Notes: a model not told the origin generated them from the letters alone. Positions 32,074 through 42,693 are shown, numbered from the stretch's first letter. The stretch is DNA of 43,042 bases from Colwellia sp. (GCA_022969175.1 JALJPB010000036.1:1-43042), one strand, 5' to 3'. Numbers and translations: made by a program.

Positions 32074-32112
32074 TTAACTGAGCTGATTATATATCTTTCA
32101 TATTAAGCAAAA

Positions 32113-32964
32113 CTAAATCAATTGCGCTTTAAAATTATCTTTATAGCGTCTTGATAAATTGAGTACTTTGCCATTAATCAACTTAACTTCACTATCGCCA
32201 CTACTTAATGGGGTAATTGACTCGATACAATCTAAATTTATTGCATGAGATCTGTGTATTCGGCAAAAGCCTTTATCGGCAATTTGCTCTGATAGATGAG
32301 ATATAGTTGCTCGCATAGGGTATATACGACCTTTAATATGTAAATTTACATAATTGCCTGCCGACTCAAGCCACTCTACATCTTCAATTTTAATGATAAA
32401 CTCTTTACCGAGTTTCTTTACCAATAAACGATCAAAGCTCTTATTGATATTTTCATCTTCCCCTTGAGCAACTGGATTAGCTTCGCCTTGTAATCGACTG
32501 ATAATAAATGCATAGGCCTTAATGAAGATAATAAAGAAAATAAAACTCCAAACATCTTTTCTATATTCATAAAATAATTCAAACCATAAATCACCAAATT
32601 CATATTCTACAGACATAACAAAATAAACAAGCTCTTTTATCGCTACCATAATACCGACATGAAATAGTGAAAAAATAAGTGATGCAATAAAATAATAAAA
32701 TATATAAAGTTTGATCGATAACCAATTAAAAGGAAGTGTTTTTAATAACATTACCATTAAAGGGAATAACAGCAAGGTGCTAATAGCACTGGCGTACTCC
32801 CAAACAAATGGTTCCCATAATTGAAATGACAATTGATTACCATCACGTTGCCCTTCCATAATCACAGAAGTAGCCAGTAAAGTACTATGAATAAAAAAAA
32901 AGCAGAGCAATATCGCTATTTCATAACGAAGTTTGTACTGTTGAAAATGGGCTAATTTAGTCAT
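32113..32964 (-). CDS. Membrane-anchored LytTR-family transcriptional regulator
   Basis: The 283-residue protein has four predicted membrane helices (about 15-35, 57-75, 85-108 and 138-157), then a short acidic linker. A C-terminal LytTR DNA-binding domain follows (about 180-283), with recognisable WLESAGNYVNLHI, the FCRIHRSHAINLDCIE segment and LNLSRRYKDNFK. It has no receiver domain, so it would act as a one-component regulator sensing through the membrane part. The signal is unknown. It is divergent from the acyltransferase gene with a 148-bp gap, which makes that gene its most likely target. It is the only minus-strand gene right of dnaA. Confidence 0.85.
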   Translation of the reverse strand: MTKLAHFQQYKLRYEIAILLCFFFIHSTLLATSVIMEGQRDGNQLSFQLWEPFVWEYASAISTLLLFPLMVMLLKTLPFNWLSIKLYIFYYFIASLIFSLFHVGIMVAIKELVYFVMSVEYEFGDLWFELFYEYRKDVWSFIFFIIFIKAYAFIISRLQGEANPVAQGEDENINKSFDRLLVKKLGKEFIIKIEDVEWLESAGNYVNLHIKGRIYPMRATISHLSEQIADKGFCRIHRSHAINLDCIESITPLSSGDSEVKLINGKVLNLSRRYKDNFKAQLI

Positions 32965-33070
32965 TATATTATTAGATTCAAAATTTCTTCTACTTTCATC
33001 TCACTATACCACCGCTTATCCCTGTTCATTGTTTTTACGACCTTTTTAACGATATTAATTTTTAAATTTC

Positions 33071-33090
33071 AATGATAATAGCACTATAAT
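33071..33090 (+). promoter_or_regulatory. Possible activator-dependent promoter of the acyltransferase gene
   Basis: A perfect -10 TATAAT (33085-33090) lies 22 bp before the acyltransferase ATG, but the -35 position has only TTAAAT-like bases. Two similar short elements, AACGATA (33048-33054) and AATGATA (33071-33077), start 23 bp apart. That is the two-turn direct-repeat spacing usual for LytTR targets. The match is short and partly within the spacer, so both activation and repression remain open. Confidence 0.35.
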
Positions 33091-33112
33091 TATTTATCAG
33101 GATCTACAATAT

Positions 33113-34396
33113 ATGAAAATAAATAAAGAAAATAATCTTAACTGGGTCACCAATTTATTTATACCGAACCTAATGGATATGCCATCAAGAAGATACGATC
33201 TTGATTGGCTTAGAATTATTGTTTTTGTCTTATTGATTCTATATCACACGGGCATGTTTTATGTGGAAAACTGGGGCTGGCATGTAAAAAGTACTTATCA
33301 ATCGCAATTTTTAGAAAACATAATGTTAAGTACTGGCCCATGGAGAATGGCGGTATTATGGCTGATTTCTGGTATTGCCATCAAATTTCTTATGGCGAAA
33401 GTATCGGTATGGCGTTTTATTTCCATGCGGTCAATACGGCTGTTACTGCCGTTATTATTTGGAATTTTAATAGTTGTTCCACCGCAGTTGTATATTGAAA
33501 TGACCTTTAACGGTGATCTCAAACTAAGTTATTGGCAATTCATGGGAGAGTTCTTTAGTAGTAATAGTGATATTTTCACAAAATACCAAGCGGGTATTTG
33601 GCCTCATATCGACGTTAATCACCTATGGTTTATTCGATCTTTATGGCAATTTTCATTAGCTCTAATATGTTTATTGCCGATATTAAATTCAAAGTACTTA
33701 ACTAACATGACTAACCGCTTATTAAATAAAAATGTCCTTCTAATACTCTTACTCTTAGTACTTCCTATTTTTATCATTGAGCTAAACTGGGATGAAGATA
33801 ACGTACGGTACCCATTAGGATTTACGTTTATGCTTTATGGCTACTTAATCGGTTGGAATAAAACTTTTTGGGAGAAGCTATCAACCAATTTTAAACCATT
33901 GTGCATAATTTCAGTACTGAGCTATTTCACTACGGTATTTTTTTATAATCATCTATGGCTCGACTTAATCAAAGGCGCAGAGGTCGAAAATGAATTACTG
34001 CTGCTATTAGCTATGTTCAATTATAGTTTACTGAGAATAGTAGGACTGTTAACTGTTCTTGCTTTTGCAGTTAAATATCTCAATTTAAAAACTAAAAAAT
34101 TGGCCTACTTTAACGAGGCTGTATACCCTTTCTATATTTTGCATCAAACCATAATTGTGGTGGTTGGCTACAATCTTTCAATGCTATCTTTAGGTCCGGT
34201 AATAGAACCCATTTTATTAATCATAATCACTATTACCTGTTGTTTTATCGGATTTGAAATAATTAGACGAATAGAAATTTTAAGACCTTGTTTCGGATTA
34301 AAGATGAATAACAACTATAGTGTCGCAGCAAAACGGCTAGCATATTTGTTAACAACGATATTAATAGTGCCAATTGGTTGGCGGGTATTAATCTAA
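33113..34396 (+). CDS. Acyltransferase-3 family integral membrane protein
   Basis: The 427-residue protein has about ten membrane helices and the N-terminal signature of the acyltransferase-3 group: RRYDLDWLRI (26-35) followed by YHTGMF with the presumed catalytic H45. R/K-rich loops and a conserved RPCFG-type tail segment follow. Members transfer acyl groups from the cytoplasm to sugars or other substrates on the outer face (for example OafA-, OpgC- or Oac-type proteins). The substrate here is not indicated by neighbours, since no polysaccharide genes are present. AGGA lies 10 nt before the ATG. A long hairpin follows the gene. The divergent LytTR gene suggests dedicated control. Confidence 0.8.
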   Translation: MKINKENNLNWVTNLFIPNLMDMPSRRYDLDWLRIIVFVLLILYHTGMFYVENWGWHVKSTYQSQFLENIMLSTGPWRMAVLWLISGIAIKFLMAKVSVWRFISMRSIRLLLPLLFGILIVVPPQLYIEMTFNGDLKLSYWQFMGEFFSSNSDIFTKYQAGIWPHIDVNHLWFIRSLWQFSLALICLLPILNSKYLTNMTNRLLNKNVLLILLLLVLPIFIIELNWDEDNVRYPLGFTFMLYGYLIGWNKTFWEKLSTNFKPLCIISVLSYFTTVFFYNHLWLDLIKGAEVENELLLLLAMFNYSLLRIVGLLTVLAFAVKYLNLKTKKLAYFNEAVYPFYILHQTIIVVVGYNLSMLSLGPVIEPILLIIITITCCFIGFEIIRRIEILRPCFGLKMNNNYSVAAKRLAYLLTTILIVPIGWRVLI

Positions 34397-34402
34397 CAAA
34401 CT

Positions 34403-34442
34403 TATAGGTGTTGCTGAATTTTTAAGTTCAACTACACCTATA
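34403..34442. terminator. Long hairpin after the acyltransferase gene
   Basis: TATAGGTGT (34403-34411) and ACACCTATA (34434-34442) pair perfectly. Further pairing inside (G-C, then TGAA with TTCA) gives an imperfect stem of about 15 pairs. It lies 7 bp after the acyltransferase stop. A T-run is lacking on either side, so it may be a weak terminator or a 3'-end protecting structure. Confidence 0.5.
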
Positions 34443-34467
34443 TAAAAGACAAAAAATGTCAAACGTT

Positions 34468-34496
34468 TTCACTTAAAGCGCAGTTAGTAATACAAT
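34468..34496 (+). promoter_or_regulatory. Probable mioC promoter
   Basis: TTCACT (34468-34473) and TACAAT (34491-34496) with a 17-bp spacer lie 35 bp before the mioC start. In E. coli the mioC promoter fires toward oriC and influences initiation. This one has the same direction relative to the origin. I see no DnaA box overlapping it, unlike E. coli. Confidence 0.5.
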
Positions 34497-34531
34497 CTAC
34501 CTACACCCTTTTTAATATAAATAATCATTAA

Positions 34532-34975
34532 ATGAGCTCATTTCAAATAATAGTAGGTAGCATGTTAGGTGGCACAGAATATGTTGCTGAAGCATGTGAA
34601 GAAACTTTACAAGCGCTTGGCCATCAAACTAACCTGCATTTGCAACCTGATTTAGGTCAAATATCAAGCAATAATCAAACATGGTTAATTTGTACTTCAA
34701 CTCATGGTGCTGGAGACTTTCCTGACAATATTCAAAAATTCATTAGCGATCTTAGATCTAACGATCAAGATCTATCCTCAGTTAAAACTTTAGTCTTAGG
34801 GATTGGAGATAGAAGTTACGATACCTTCTGCCTTGCAGCAATAGAAACAGAAACATTATTAAAATCAAAAGGATGTAACCAAATATCAGCTACAAAAACA
34901 TTAGATATGAGCCAGGATATAGATCCTGAAGAACTAGCAAAGCAGTGGATAAGTGATCTACAGGATCTTTTATAA
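34532..34975 (+). CDS. mioC: FMN-binding protein MioC
   Basis: MioC is a flavodoxin-like electron carrier, linked in E. coli to biotin synthase activity. The 147-residue protein has a flavodoxin phosphate loop, here GSMLGGTEYVAE (starting at residue 9), and the FMN-binding stretches STHGAGDFPDN and GIGDRSYDTFC. Its position beside the origin and upstream of mnmG is the E. coli arrangement. Its last 230 bp contain seven GATC sites, so Dam-site enrichment extends into the coding sequence. Confidence 0.94.
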   Translation: MSSFQIIVGSMLGGTEYVAEACEETLQALGHQTNLHLQPDLGQISSNNQTWLICTSTHGAGDFPDNIQKFISDLRSNDQDLSSVKTLVLGIGDRSYDTFCLAAIETETLLKSKGCNQISATKTLDMSQDIDPEELAKQWISDLQDLL

Positions 34976-35380
34976 CAAGCTTACCCATAAGTTATACACA
35001 AAAAGCACTATAAAATAAAACTATTGTGGATAACTATAAGGATAACAGGTTAATTTCTTATTATTATTCAGTGTATAACAAATTGCCTTTTACCCATTGT
35101 GGATAACTAGCTCTTTTGATCAGAGGTTAAATACCGTTTGATCAAAGTTTGATCACAAGTTAAAGGATCATCTAAATTAATGTTAACAAAGGTAAAAAAG
35201 CACTTATCCACAGAAAAGTCGTTTACTAATAGTAAGTAATAATAAGATCTATATAAAGATCTCTTTTTTAAATTAAAGATCAAGCCAAGATCTTTTTAGT
35301 CAATTGATCGTATCTCTTGAGACAAAAAAAAGTTAAAATACGTGCCTTATTTTTAGAAGTGTAGTCAGGATATAAAATTT
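34976..35380. other. Chromosomal replication origin oriC
   Basis: This 405-bp non-coding interval between mioC and mnmG corresponds to the E. coli origin. Perfect DnaA boxes are at 34992-35000 (TTATACACA, plus), 35025-35033 (minus), 35098-35106 (minus) and 35204-35212 (plus). An 8/9 box is at 35070-35078 (minus). Nine GATC sites lie between 35118 and 35309, expected targets of Dam methylation and SeqA. An AT-rich unwinding region with 13-mer-like repeats lies on the mnmG side. The identification follows from sequence and synteny. Confidence 0.93.
35246..35301. repeat. DNA unwinding element with 13-mer-like repeats
   Basis: Three AT-rich elements begin with GATCT: GATCTATATAAAG (35246), GATCTCTTTTTTA (35258) and GATCTTTTTAGTC (35289). 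They resemble the E. coli L/M/R 13-mers (GATCTnTT...) and, as in E. coli, lie between the DnaA boxes and mnmG. This is the likely site of first strand opening. Confidence 0.75.
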
Positions 35381-37282
35381 ATGTGGTATCAAGAGTCTTA
35401 TGACGTAATCGTAGTTGGTGGTGGTCATGCAGGAACAGAAGCATGTCTAGCAGCGGCTCGAATGGGTTGTAAAACCTTACTGCTAACGCACAATATTGAT
35501 ACCTTAGGACAAATGTCGTGTAATCCTGCCATTGGCGGTATTGGTAAAGGTCATTTAGTAAAAGAGATCGATGCTCTCGGTGGCTTAATGGCAACAGCAA
35601 CTGATCATAGTGCTATTCAATTTAGGACCTTAAATTCCAGTAAAGGCCCTGCCGTTCGTGCAACACGTGCTCAAGCTGATCGAGCTTTGTATAGATCCTA
35701 TGTTAGACACTTTCTAGAAAACCAAGAAAATTTAACAATATTTCAACAACCTTGCGATGATCTGATCTTAGAAAACGATCTTGTTGTTGGTATTTCAACT
35801 CAAATGGGTCTTAAATTTAAAGGTACAACGGTTGTTTTAACTGTGGGAACTTTCCTAGCTGGGCAAATACATATAGGTTTAAATAATTATCAAGGTGGTA
35901 GAGCGGGGGATCCGGCAAGTAATAACTTAGCCGCTAAAATGCGTGATATGCCGTTTAGAATGGATCGTTTAAAAACAGGAACCCCGCCTAGATTAGACGC
36001 AAGAACACTTGATTTTTCAGTGATGGAAGAACAGCCGGGTGATACACCAAGACCTGTATTTTCATTTATGGGATCAACAAAAGATCACCCTGAACAAATT
36101 TCATGTTATATCACTCATACCAATGAACAAACTCACCAACATATTAGAGATGGTTTAGATCGTTCGCCAATGTATACCGGTGTTATTGAAGGTGTAGGTC
36201 CTCGTTACTGCCCTTCTATTGAAGATAAAATAACGCGCTTTGCTGATAAAAACTCTCATCAAATATTTGTCGAGCCTGAAGGCTTAACCACTAACGAAGT
36301 TTATCCAAATGGTATTTCGACAAGTCTACCCTTTGATGTGCAAATGAATTTAGTGAGATCGATCAAAGGTTTTGAAAATGCGGTAATAACTCGTCCAGGT
36401 TATGCCATTGAATACGATTATTTCGATCCACGTGATTTAAAACAAACACTTGAAAGTAAGTTTGTCACTAATTTATATTTTGCTGGTCAAATTAACGGTA
36501 CCACAGGTTATGAAGAAGCTGGCGCTCAAGGTTTAATGGCTGCAACTAATGCTGCCAGTAGAGTAAAAGGCTTAGGTGACTTTTTATTAGGACGTGATCA
36601 AGCCTACATGGGCGTTCTTATTGATGATTTAGCTACACTTGGCACTAAAGAACCCTACCGAATGTTTACTTCACGAGCTGAATATCGTTTATTGCTTCGT
36701 GAAGACAATGCAGATATAAGATTAACTGAGCAAGGTCGAAAATTTGGTTTAGTCGGCGATGATCGTTGGCAGAGATTTAATGAAAAAATGGAAAATGTTG
36801 AGCTAGAGCGTCAACGTTTGAGATCTACTTGGATACAAAAGGATCATCAACAGATCGATAAACTCAATGCATTATTAAAAAATCCGGTTAGTCGTGAAAA
36901 CTCGTTAGAAGATTTATTACGTCGCCCTGAAGTTAAATATGATGATTTAATGGCGATTGAAGGTTTTGGTCCAGCACTGAATGACAAAGAAGCTTCTCAG
37001 CAAATAGAGATACAAACTAAGTACGCTGGTTACATTGATCGTCAGCTTGATGAAATAGCAAAGAAGAAACGTCACGAAAATACATTGATTCCAATAGATT
37101 TTAACTTTCAACAAATTTCAGGGTTATCAAATGAAGTGGTAGCCAAACTCTCTGACTCTCGTCCTGAAACCCTAGGTAAAGCATCTCGAATATCAGGTAT
37201 AACTCCAGCGGCAATTTCATTATTACTGGTTTATCTTAAAAAACATGGCTTGTTGAGCAAAAATGGACGAAAATCGGCTTAA
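35381..37282 (+). CDS. mnmG: tRNA uridine-5-carboxymethylaminomethyl modification enzyme MnmG (GidA)
   Basis: MnmG is the FAD-dependent partner of MnmE in wobble-uridine modification. The 633-residue protein has the FAD loop GGGHAG (13-18). The family signatures [11 protein letters not shown] and [17 protein letters not shown] and the C-terminal helical MnmE-binding domain are also present. The length is close to E. coli MnmG (629). It borders oriC, and its first 400 bp are also rich in GATC. AGGA lies 10 nt before the ATG. rsmG follows after 106 bp. Confidence 0.98.
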   Translation: MWYQESYDVIVVGGGHAGTEACLAAARMGCKTLLLTHNIDTLGQMSCNPAIGGIGKGHLVKEIDALGGLMATATDHSAIQFRTLNSSKGPAVRATRAQADRALYRSYVRHFLENQENLTIFQQPCDDLILENDLVVGISTQMGLKFKGTTVVLTVGTFLAGQIHIGLNNYQGGRAGDPASNNLAAKMRDMPFRMDRLKTGTPPRLDARTLDFSVMEEQPGDTPRPVFSFMGSTKDHPEQISCYITHTNEQTHQHIRDGLDRSPMYTGVIEGVGPRYCPSIEDKITRFADKNSHQIFVEPEGLTTNEVYPNGISTSLPFDVQMNLVRSIKGFENAVITRPGYAIEYDYFDPRDLKQTLESKFVTNLYFAGQINGTTGYEEAGAQGLMAATNAASRVKGLGDFLLGRDQAYMGVLIDDLATLGTKEPYRMFTSRAEYRLLLREDNADIRLTEQGRKFGLVGDDRWQRFNEKMENVELERQRLRSTWIQKDHQQIDKLNALLKNPVSRENSLEDLLRRPEVKYDDLMAIEGFGPALNDKEASQQIEIQTKYAGYIDRQLDEIAKKKRHENTLIPIDFNFQQISGLSNEVVAKLSDSRPETLGKASRISGITPAAISLLLVYLKKHGLLSKNGRKSA

Positions 37283-37388
37283 TATTTTTAAAGTACCCAT
37301 ATTCGCTGGTATTTATCGGATATGCTATTTTTAATAACTTGATTTACGCTAAATATATTAGCAGTACAACATAAGATTTAGATAAAAA

Positions 37389-38018
37389 ATGACCTTAACT
37401 GAAAAATTACAATCATTAATTAATAAAACCGATCTAGAAGTTAATGAACAACAAATTGCATTATTGATTCAATATGTAGAATTACTGATAAAATGGAATA
37501 AAGCTTATAATTTAACGGCTGTTCGTGATCCTGATGAAATGCTGATTAAACATATTTTAGACAGCTTAATGGTTGGAAAATACTTAACAGGAAGTCGCTT
37601 TATTGATGTTGGCACCGGTCCTGGATTACCAGGAATTCCACTTTCTATCTTGTATCCTGAAAAAAACTTTGTATTATTAGACAGCTTAGGTAAAAGAATT
37701 ACTTTTTTAAGACAAGTTGTTTTCCAATTAAAGCTTAAAAATGTGACCCCAGTTTTATCTCGAGTTGAAAAATATCAGCCTGAAGAGCCGTTTGATGGAG
37801 TGTTAAGTCGTGCATTTTCTTCACTTAACGATATGGTAACTTGGTGTCATCATCTAGTTGCTGCTAAGCAAGGAAAATTTCTTGCCCTTAAAGGCCAGTT
37901 TCCAACGGACGAAATTAATAAATTACCTGAAAATATTAAATTAGTAGAAAGTTATAAAATTGTTGTTCCGCAACTAGAAGGTGAACGACATCTTATTGAG
38001 TTACAAAAACTGAATTAA
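37389..38018 (+). CDS. rsmG: 16S rRNA (guanine-527-N7)-methyltransferase RsmG (GidB)
   Basis: RsmG makes m7G527 in 16S rRNA, and its loss gives low-level streptomycin resistance in other bacteria. The 209-residue protein has the SAM-binding loop [13 protein letters not shown] (73-85), the upstream [12 protein letters not shown] segment and the SRAF motif, all typical. It lies between mnmG and parA, the common gidA-gidB-parA-parB order. No strong ribosome site is visible before the ATG. Confidence 0.97.
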   Translation: MTLTEKLQSLINKTDLEVNEQQIALLIQYVELLIKWNKAYNLTAVRDPDEMLIKHILDSLMVGKYLTGSRFIDVGTGPGLPGIPLSILYPEKNFVLLDSLGKRITFLRQVVFQLKLKNVTPVLSRVEKYQPEEPFDGVLSRAFSSLNDMVTWCHHLVAAKQGKFLALKGQFPTDEINKLPENIKLVESYKIVVPQLEGERHLIELQKLN

Positions 38019-38083
38019 AAAAGCAGCAAATAATAAAGACCAAGTGATATAAATATAATACTAATAAAAATTTAGAGGCTTAT

Positions 38084-38860
38084 GTGGGAAAAATAATAGC
38101 AGTTGCTAATCAAAAAGGTGGAGTAGGAAAAACAACCACCGCAGTCAACTTAGCCGCATCTCTTGCTGCCACTAAACGAAAAGTATTACTCATTGATTTA
38201 GATCCTCAGGGAAATGCCACTATGGGCAGTGGTGTTGATAAGTATGAAATTGAAAATACTTGTTATGAATTACTGGTTGAAGAAAAACCTTTTGAAGAAG
38301 TCGTCGTAAAAGAAACTACGGGTCATTATCATCTAATTGCTGGTAATGCTGATGTTACCGCAGCTGAAATAAAGCTAATGGAAGTATATTCCCGTGAACA
38401 TAGACTGAAAAATGCTTTAGCGCCTGTTGTAAATAATTATGATTTTATTATTATTGACTGCCCTCCCTCACTGAATATGATGACAGTGAATGCCATGACA
38501 GCGGCAGACTCAGTATTAGTCCCCATGCAGTGCGAATATTATGCACTTGAAGGTTTAACGGCATTAATGGATACCGTATCTAAGTTAGTATCGGTTGTTA
38601 ACGGAAATTTACATATTGAAGGTATATTACGAACCATGTACGATCCTCGAAATCGTTTGGCTAATGATGTTTCTGAACAATTAAAACGTCACTTTGGTGA
38701 TAAAGTTTACCGTACCGTTATCCCACGAAATGTTCGATTAGCCGAAGCGCCAAGTTTTGGTACTCCTGTAATGTATTATGATAAATCATCTACTGGCGCT
38801 AAAGCTTATTTAGCATTAGCGGGTGAGTTACTAAGAAAACAAGAACAAAATAAAAAGTAG
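38084..38860 (+). CDS. parA: Chromosome partitioning ATPase ParA (Soj)
   Basis: ParA is a Walker-type ATPase that binds DNA nonspecifically and moves ParB-parS complexes. The 258-residue protein has the deviant Walker A KGGVGKTT (11-18) with the signature lysine, DLDPQGNAT and the Walker B IIIDCPPSLN. It lacks an N-terminal helix-turn-helix extension, so it is the chromosomal (Soj) type. Translation starts at the GTG at 38084, supported by AGAGG 5 nt upstream. An ATG two bases earlier is out of frame. parB follows after 38 bp. Confidence 0.97.
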   Translation: MGKIIAVANQKGGVGKTTTAVNLAASLAATKRKVLLIDLDPQGNATMGSGVDKYEIENTCYELLVEEKPFEEVVVKETTGHYHLIAGNADVTAAEIKLMEVYSREHRLKNALAPVVNNYDFIIIDCPPSLNMMTVNAMTAADSVLVPMQCEYYALEGLTALMDTVSKLVSVVNGNLHIEGILRTMYDPRNRLANDVSEQLKRHFGDKVYRTVIPRNVRLAEAPSFGTPVMYYDKSSTGAKAYLALAGELLRKQEQNKK

Positions 38861-38898
38861 AATTTACTTTTACTCAATTAAAAAACGCAAGGAATATT

Positions 38899-39777
38899 AT
38901 GAGTCCAGCTAAACGAAGAGGTTTAGGCCGTGGTTTAGACGCATTATTAACAACTGCACCTAAAGCTCCAGCTGATGACAACGCGTTAACAACTGAGCAC
39001 CCCAAAAGTGAATTACAAAAAATTCCTGTTGAACAATTACAACCAGGAAAATATCAACCTCGCAAAGATATGTCTGCTGAAGCTTTAGACGATTTAGCTA
39101 ACTCTATTCGTTCTCAAGGGATTATTCAGCCGATTGTTGTTAGAACTATTGATAAAAATAGTTATGAAATTATTGCTGGTGAGCGACGATGGCGAGCGGC
39201 TCAAATAGCAGGCATCGATACCATTCCTTGTTTAATTAAAGAAGTTCCCGATGAAACAGCGGTAGCTATTGCTTTAATTGAAAATATTCAACGAGAAGAT
39301 CTAAATGCTATGGAAGAAGCCATTGCGTTAAATCGTCTGCTAACTGAGTTTGAGTTAACCCATCAAGAAGTGGCAGAAGCGGTAGGTAAATCTCGTACAG
39401 CAGTAAGTAATTTACTTCGTTTAAATAACTTAAATGATGATGTGAAAATTCTTTTAGAGCATGGTGATATTGAAATGGGTCATGCCCGTGCTTTATTAGC
39501 ATTAGAAAACGATTTACAAACAACTACAGCTCGTATTGTTGCTGCAAAAGAGTTAACGGTAAGAGAAACAGAAAAACTGGTTAAAAAAGCGTTAGAGCCA
39601 GTGATTGAAAAAGAAGAAACAGTACAAGACCCTGATACTATATCTTTAGAGCAAACGCTATCCGAAAAGTTCGGCGCTCAAGTGGCCATTAGCCATAATA
39701 AAAAAGGTAAAGGTAAGTTAGTTATTTCTTACAGTAGCCTTGATGAGCTTGACGGGATAATTGGTAAATTTAACTAA
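38899..39777 (+). CDS. parB: Chromosome partitioning protein ParB (Spo0J)
   Basis: ParB is a CTPase clamp that loads at parS and spreads. The 292-residue protein starts with RRGLGRGLDALL, the ParA-interacting N-terminus. The CTP-binding ParB/Srx domain follows (QPGKYQPRKDM ... GERRWRAAQIAG, then ENIQREDLN). The helix-turn-helix is around EVAEAVGKSRTAVSNLLRL, and a C-terminal dimerisation domain ends the protein. Its target sites are the two perfect parS copies in recF. A clear terminator follows. Confidence 0.98.
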   Translation: MSPAKRRGLGRGLDALLTTAPKAPADDNALTTEHPKSELQKIPVEQLQPGKYQPRKDMSAEALDDLANSIRSQGIIQPIVVRTIDKNSYEIIAGERRWRAAQIAGIDTIPCLIKEVPDETAVAIALIENIQREDLNAMEEAIALNRLLTEFELTHQEVAEAVGKSRTAVSNLLRLNNLNDDVKILLEHGDIEMGHARALLALENDLQTTTARIVAAKELTVRETEKLVKKALEPVIEKEETVQDPDTISLEQTLSEKFGAQVAISHNKKGKGKLVISYSSLDELDGIIGKFN

Positions 39778-39838
39778 TCAACCACTATTAATAGACATAA
39801 TTTTTAATATACCTCCTCTCAAAAAGTAATCGCACGAT

Positions 39839-39866
39839 AATAGGGCTAGCAACGCCCTATTTTGTT
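39839..39866 (+). terminator. Intrinsic terminator after parB
   Basis: AATAGGGC (39839-39846) and GCCCTATT (39854-39861) form a perfect 8-bp stem with a 7-nt loop, followed by TTTTGTT. It lies about 60 bp after the parB stop and separates the parAB transcript from the atp operon. Confidence 0.85.
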
Positions 39867-39892
39867 GCAATTAACCGATAATTAAGTATACT
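39865..39892 (+). promoter_or_regulatory. Candidate atp operon promoter
   Basis: TTGCAA (39865-39870) and TATACT (39887-39892) with a 16-bp spacer directly follow the parB terminator, about 100 bp before atpI. A second -10-like GATAAT (39970-39975) is closer to the gene but has no -35. The first is the better match. Confidence 0.45.
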
Positions 39893-39992
39893 TGCGCAGA
39901 CTTTTTTTGAATTAAAGTTTTTACTTTAGATTTGAAGAAGTTTTTTTATTTTAGAAGTACGGAATATACGATAATTTTCGTTGGAGCGCATA

Positions 39993-41607
<1,615 letters not shown>

Positions 41608-41652
41608 TTTTTAACTTAATTTAACTATACGAATTATATAGGAGGTACACAA

Positions 41653-42123
41653 ATGAATATTAATGCCACAATAATTGGTGAATTAATCGCATTTGTAGTA
41701 TTTGTAATTTTCTGCATGAAGTATGTATGGCCACCATTAATAGGTGCCATCGAAGCTCGTCAAGCTACTATAGCTGACGGACTTGCAGCTTCAGACCGTG
41801 CTGCTAAAGATCTTGAGCTTGCTCAATTGAAAGCAACAGCACAGCTTAAAGAAGCGAAAGCGCAAGCAGCTAGCATTGTTGAAGCTGCTAAAAAACGTGA
41901 AACGCAAATAGTTCAAGAAGCGGCAGGTAAAGCTGAAGCTGAAAAAACTAAAATCTTAGCTGCTGGTCATGCTGAAATTGAAACTGAACGTAACCAAGCT
42001 CGCGAAGAACTTAGACAACAAGTCGCTGTTCTTGCTGTAGCTGGTGCCGAGAAAATTCTTGAGCGTTCAATTGATGCCGCTGCACATAGCGACATTTTAG
42101 ATAAACTTGTAGCTGAACTTTAA
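41653..42123 (+). CDS. atpF: F1Fo ATP synthase subunit b
   Basis: Subunit b forms the peripheral stalk dimer. The 156-residue protein has one N-terminal membrane helix (about 5-25) and a long, Ala/Glu/Lys-rich coiled-coil region, ending in a delta-binding part. Length equals that of E. coli AtpF. An exceptionally good ribosome site, GGAGGT (41641-41646), lies 6 nt before the ATG. atpH follows after 14 bp. Confidence 0.98.
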   Translation: MNINATIIGELIAFVVFVIFCMKYVWPPLIGAIEARQATIADGLAASDRAAKDLELAQLKATAQLKEAKAQAASIVEAAKKRETQIVQEAAGKAEAEKTKILAAGHAEIETERNQAREELRQQVAVLAVAGAEKILERSIDAAAHSDILDKLVAEL

Positions 42124-42137
42124 GAGGGGAATGAGCT

Positions 42138-42668
42138 ATGTCTGAATTGACAACCGTCGCTCGTCCCTACGCTAAAGCAGCGTTCGACTTTGCTGTTGAA
42201 GCTAATGCGATTGATAACTGGTTAGAAATGCTAGTATTTGCCGCAGAAGTTTCAAAAGATGACACCATTAAGGGATTCCTTACCGGTGCATCAACTGAAC
42301 AAGCACAAGAGATTTTTTTAAAAGTCTGTGATGTTCAACTTAACAGTGAAGGCCAAAATTTTATTAAAATTTTGGCTGAAAACGGACGATTATCAGTGCT
42401 ACCACAAGTTGTTATTCAATTTAGCGAATTAAAAGCTGAATATGAAAAAACAGTTATGGTAGATGTTACTTCTGCAGTTGAATTAACTGCGGATAAATTA
42501 ACATCAATAAGCACTGCGCTTGAAAAGCGTTTGGATCGTAAAGTAAAGCTCAATTGTATTGTTGATGCAAGCATTGTGTCTGGCCTTGTTATTAAAGCAG
42601 GCGACATGGTAATCGATGGTTCATTTAGAAATAAATTGAATCGTTTAGCAACAACAATGCAATCATAG
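42138..42668 (+). CDS. atpH: F1Fo ATP synthase subunit delta
   Basis: Subunit delta links the b dimer to the top of the F1 alpha3-beta3 head. The 176-residue protein has the helical N-terminal domain (VARPYAKAAFDFAVE) and the C-terminal VDASIVSGLVIKAGDMVIDGS signature. The length is normal (E. coli 177). The ATG at 42138 is preceded by an out-of-frame ATG at 42131. It is 25 bp before atpA. Confidence 0.98.
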   Translation: MSELTTVARPYAKAAFDFAVEANAIDNWLEMLVFAAEVSKDDTIKGFLTGASTEQAQEIFLKVCDVQLNSEGQNFIKILAENGRLSVLPQVVIQFSELKAEYEKTVMVDVTSAVELTADKLTSISTALEKRLDRKVKLNCIVDASIVSGLVIKAGDMVIDGSFRNKLNRLATTMQS

Positions 42669-42693
42669 CATTTAAGAGATAAGGGAACAGAGC

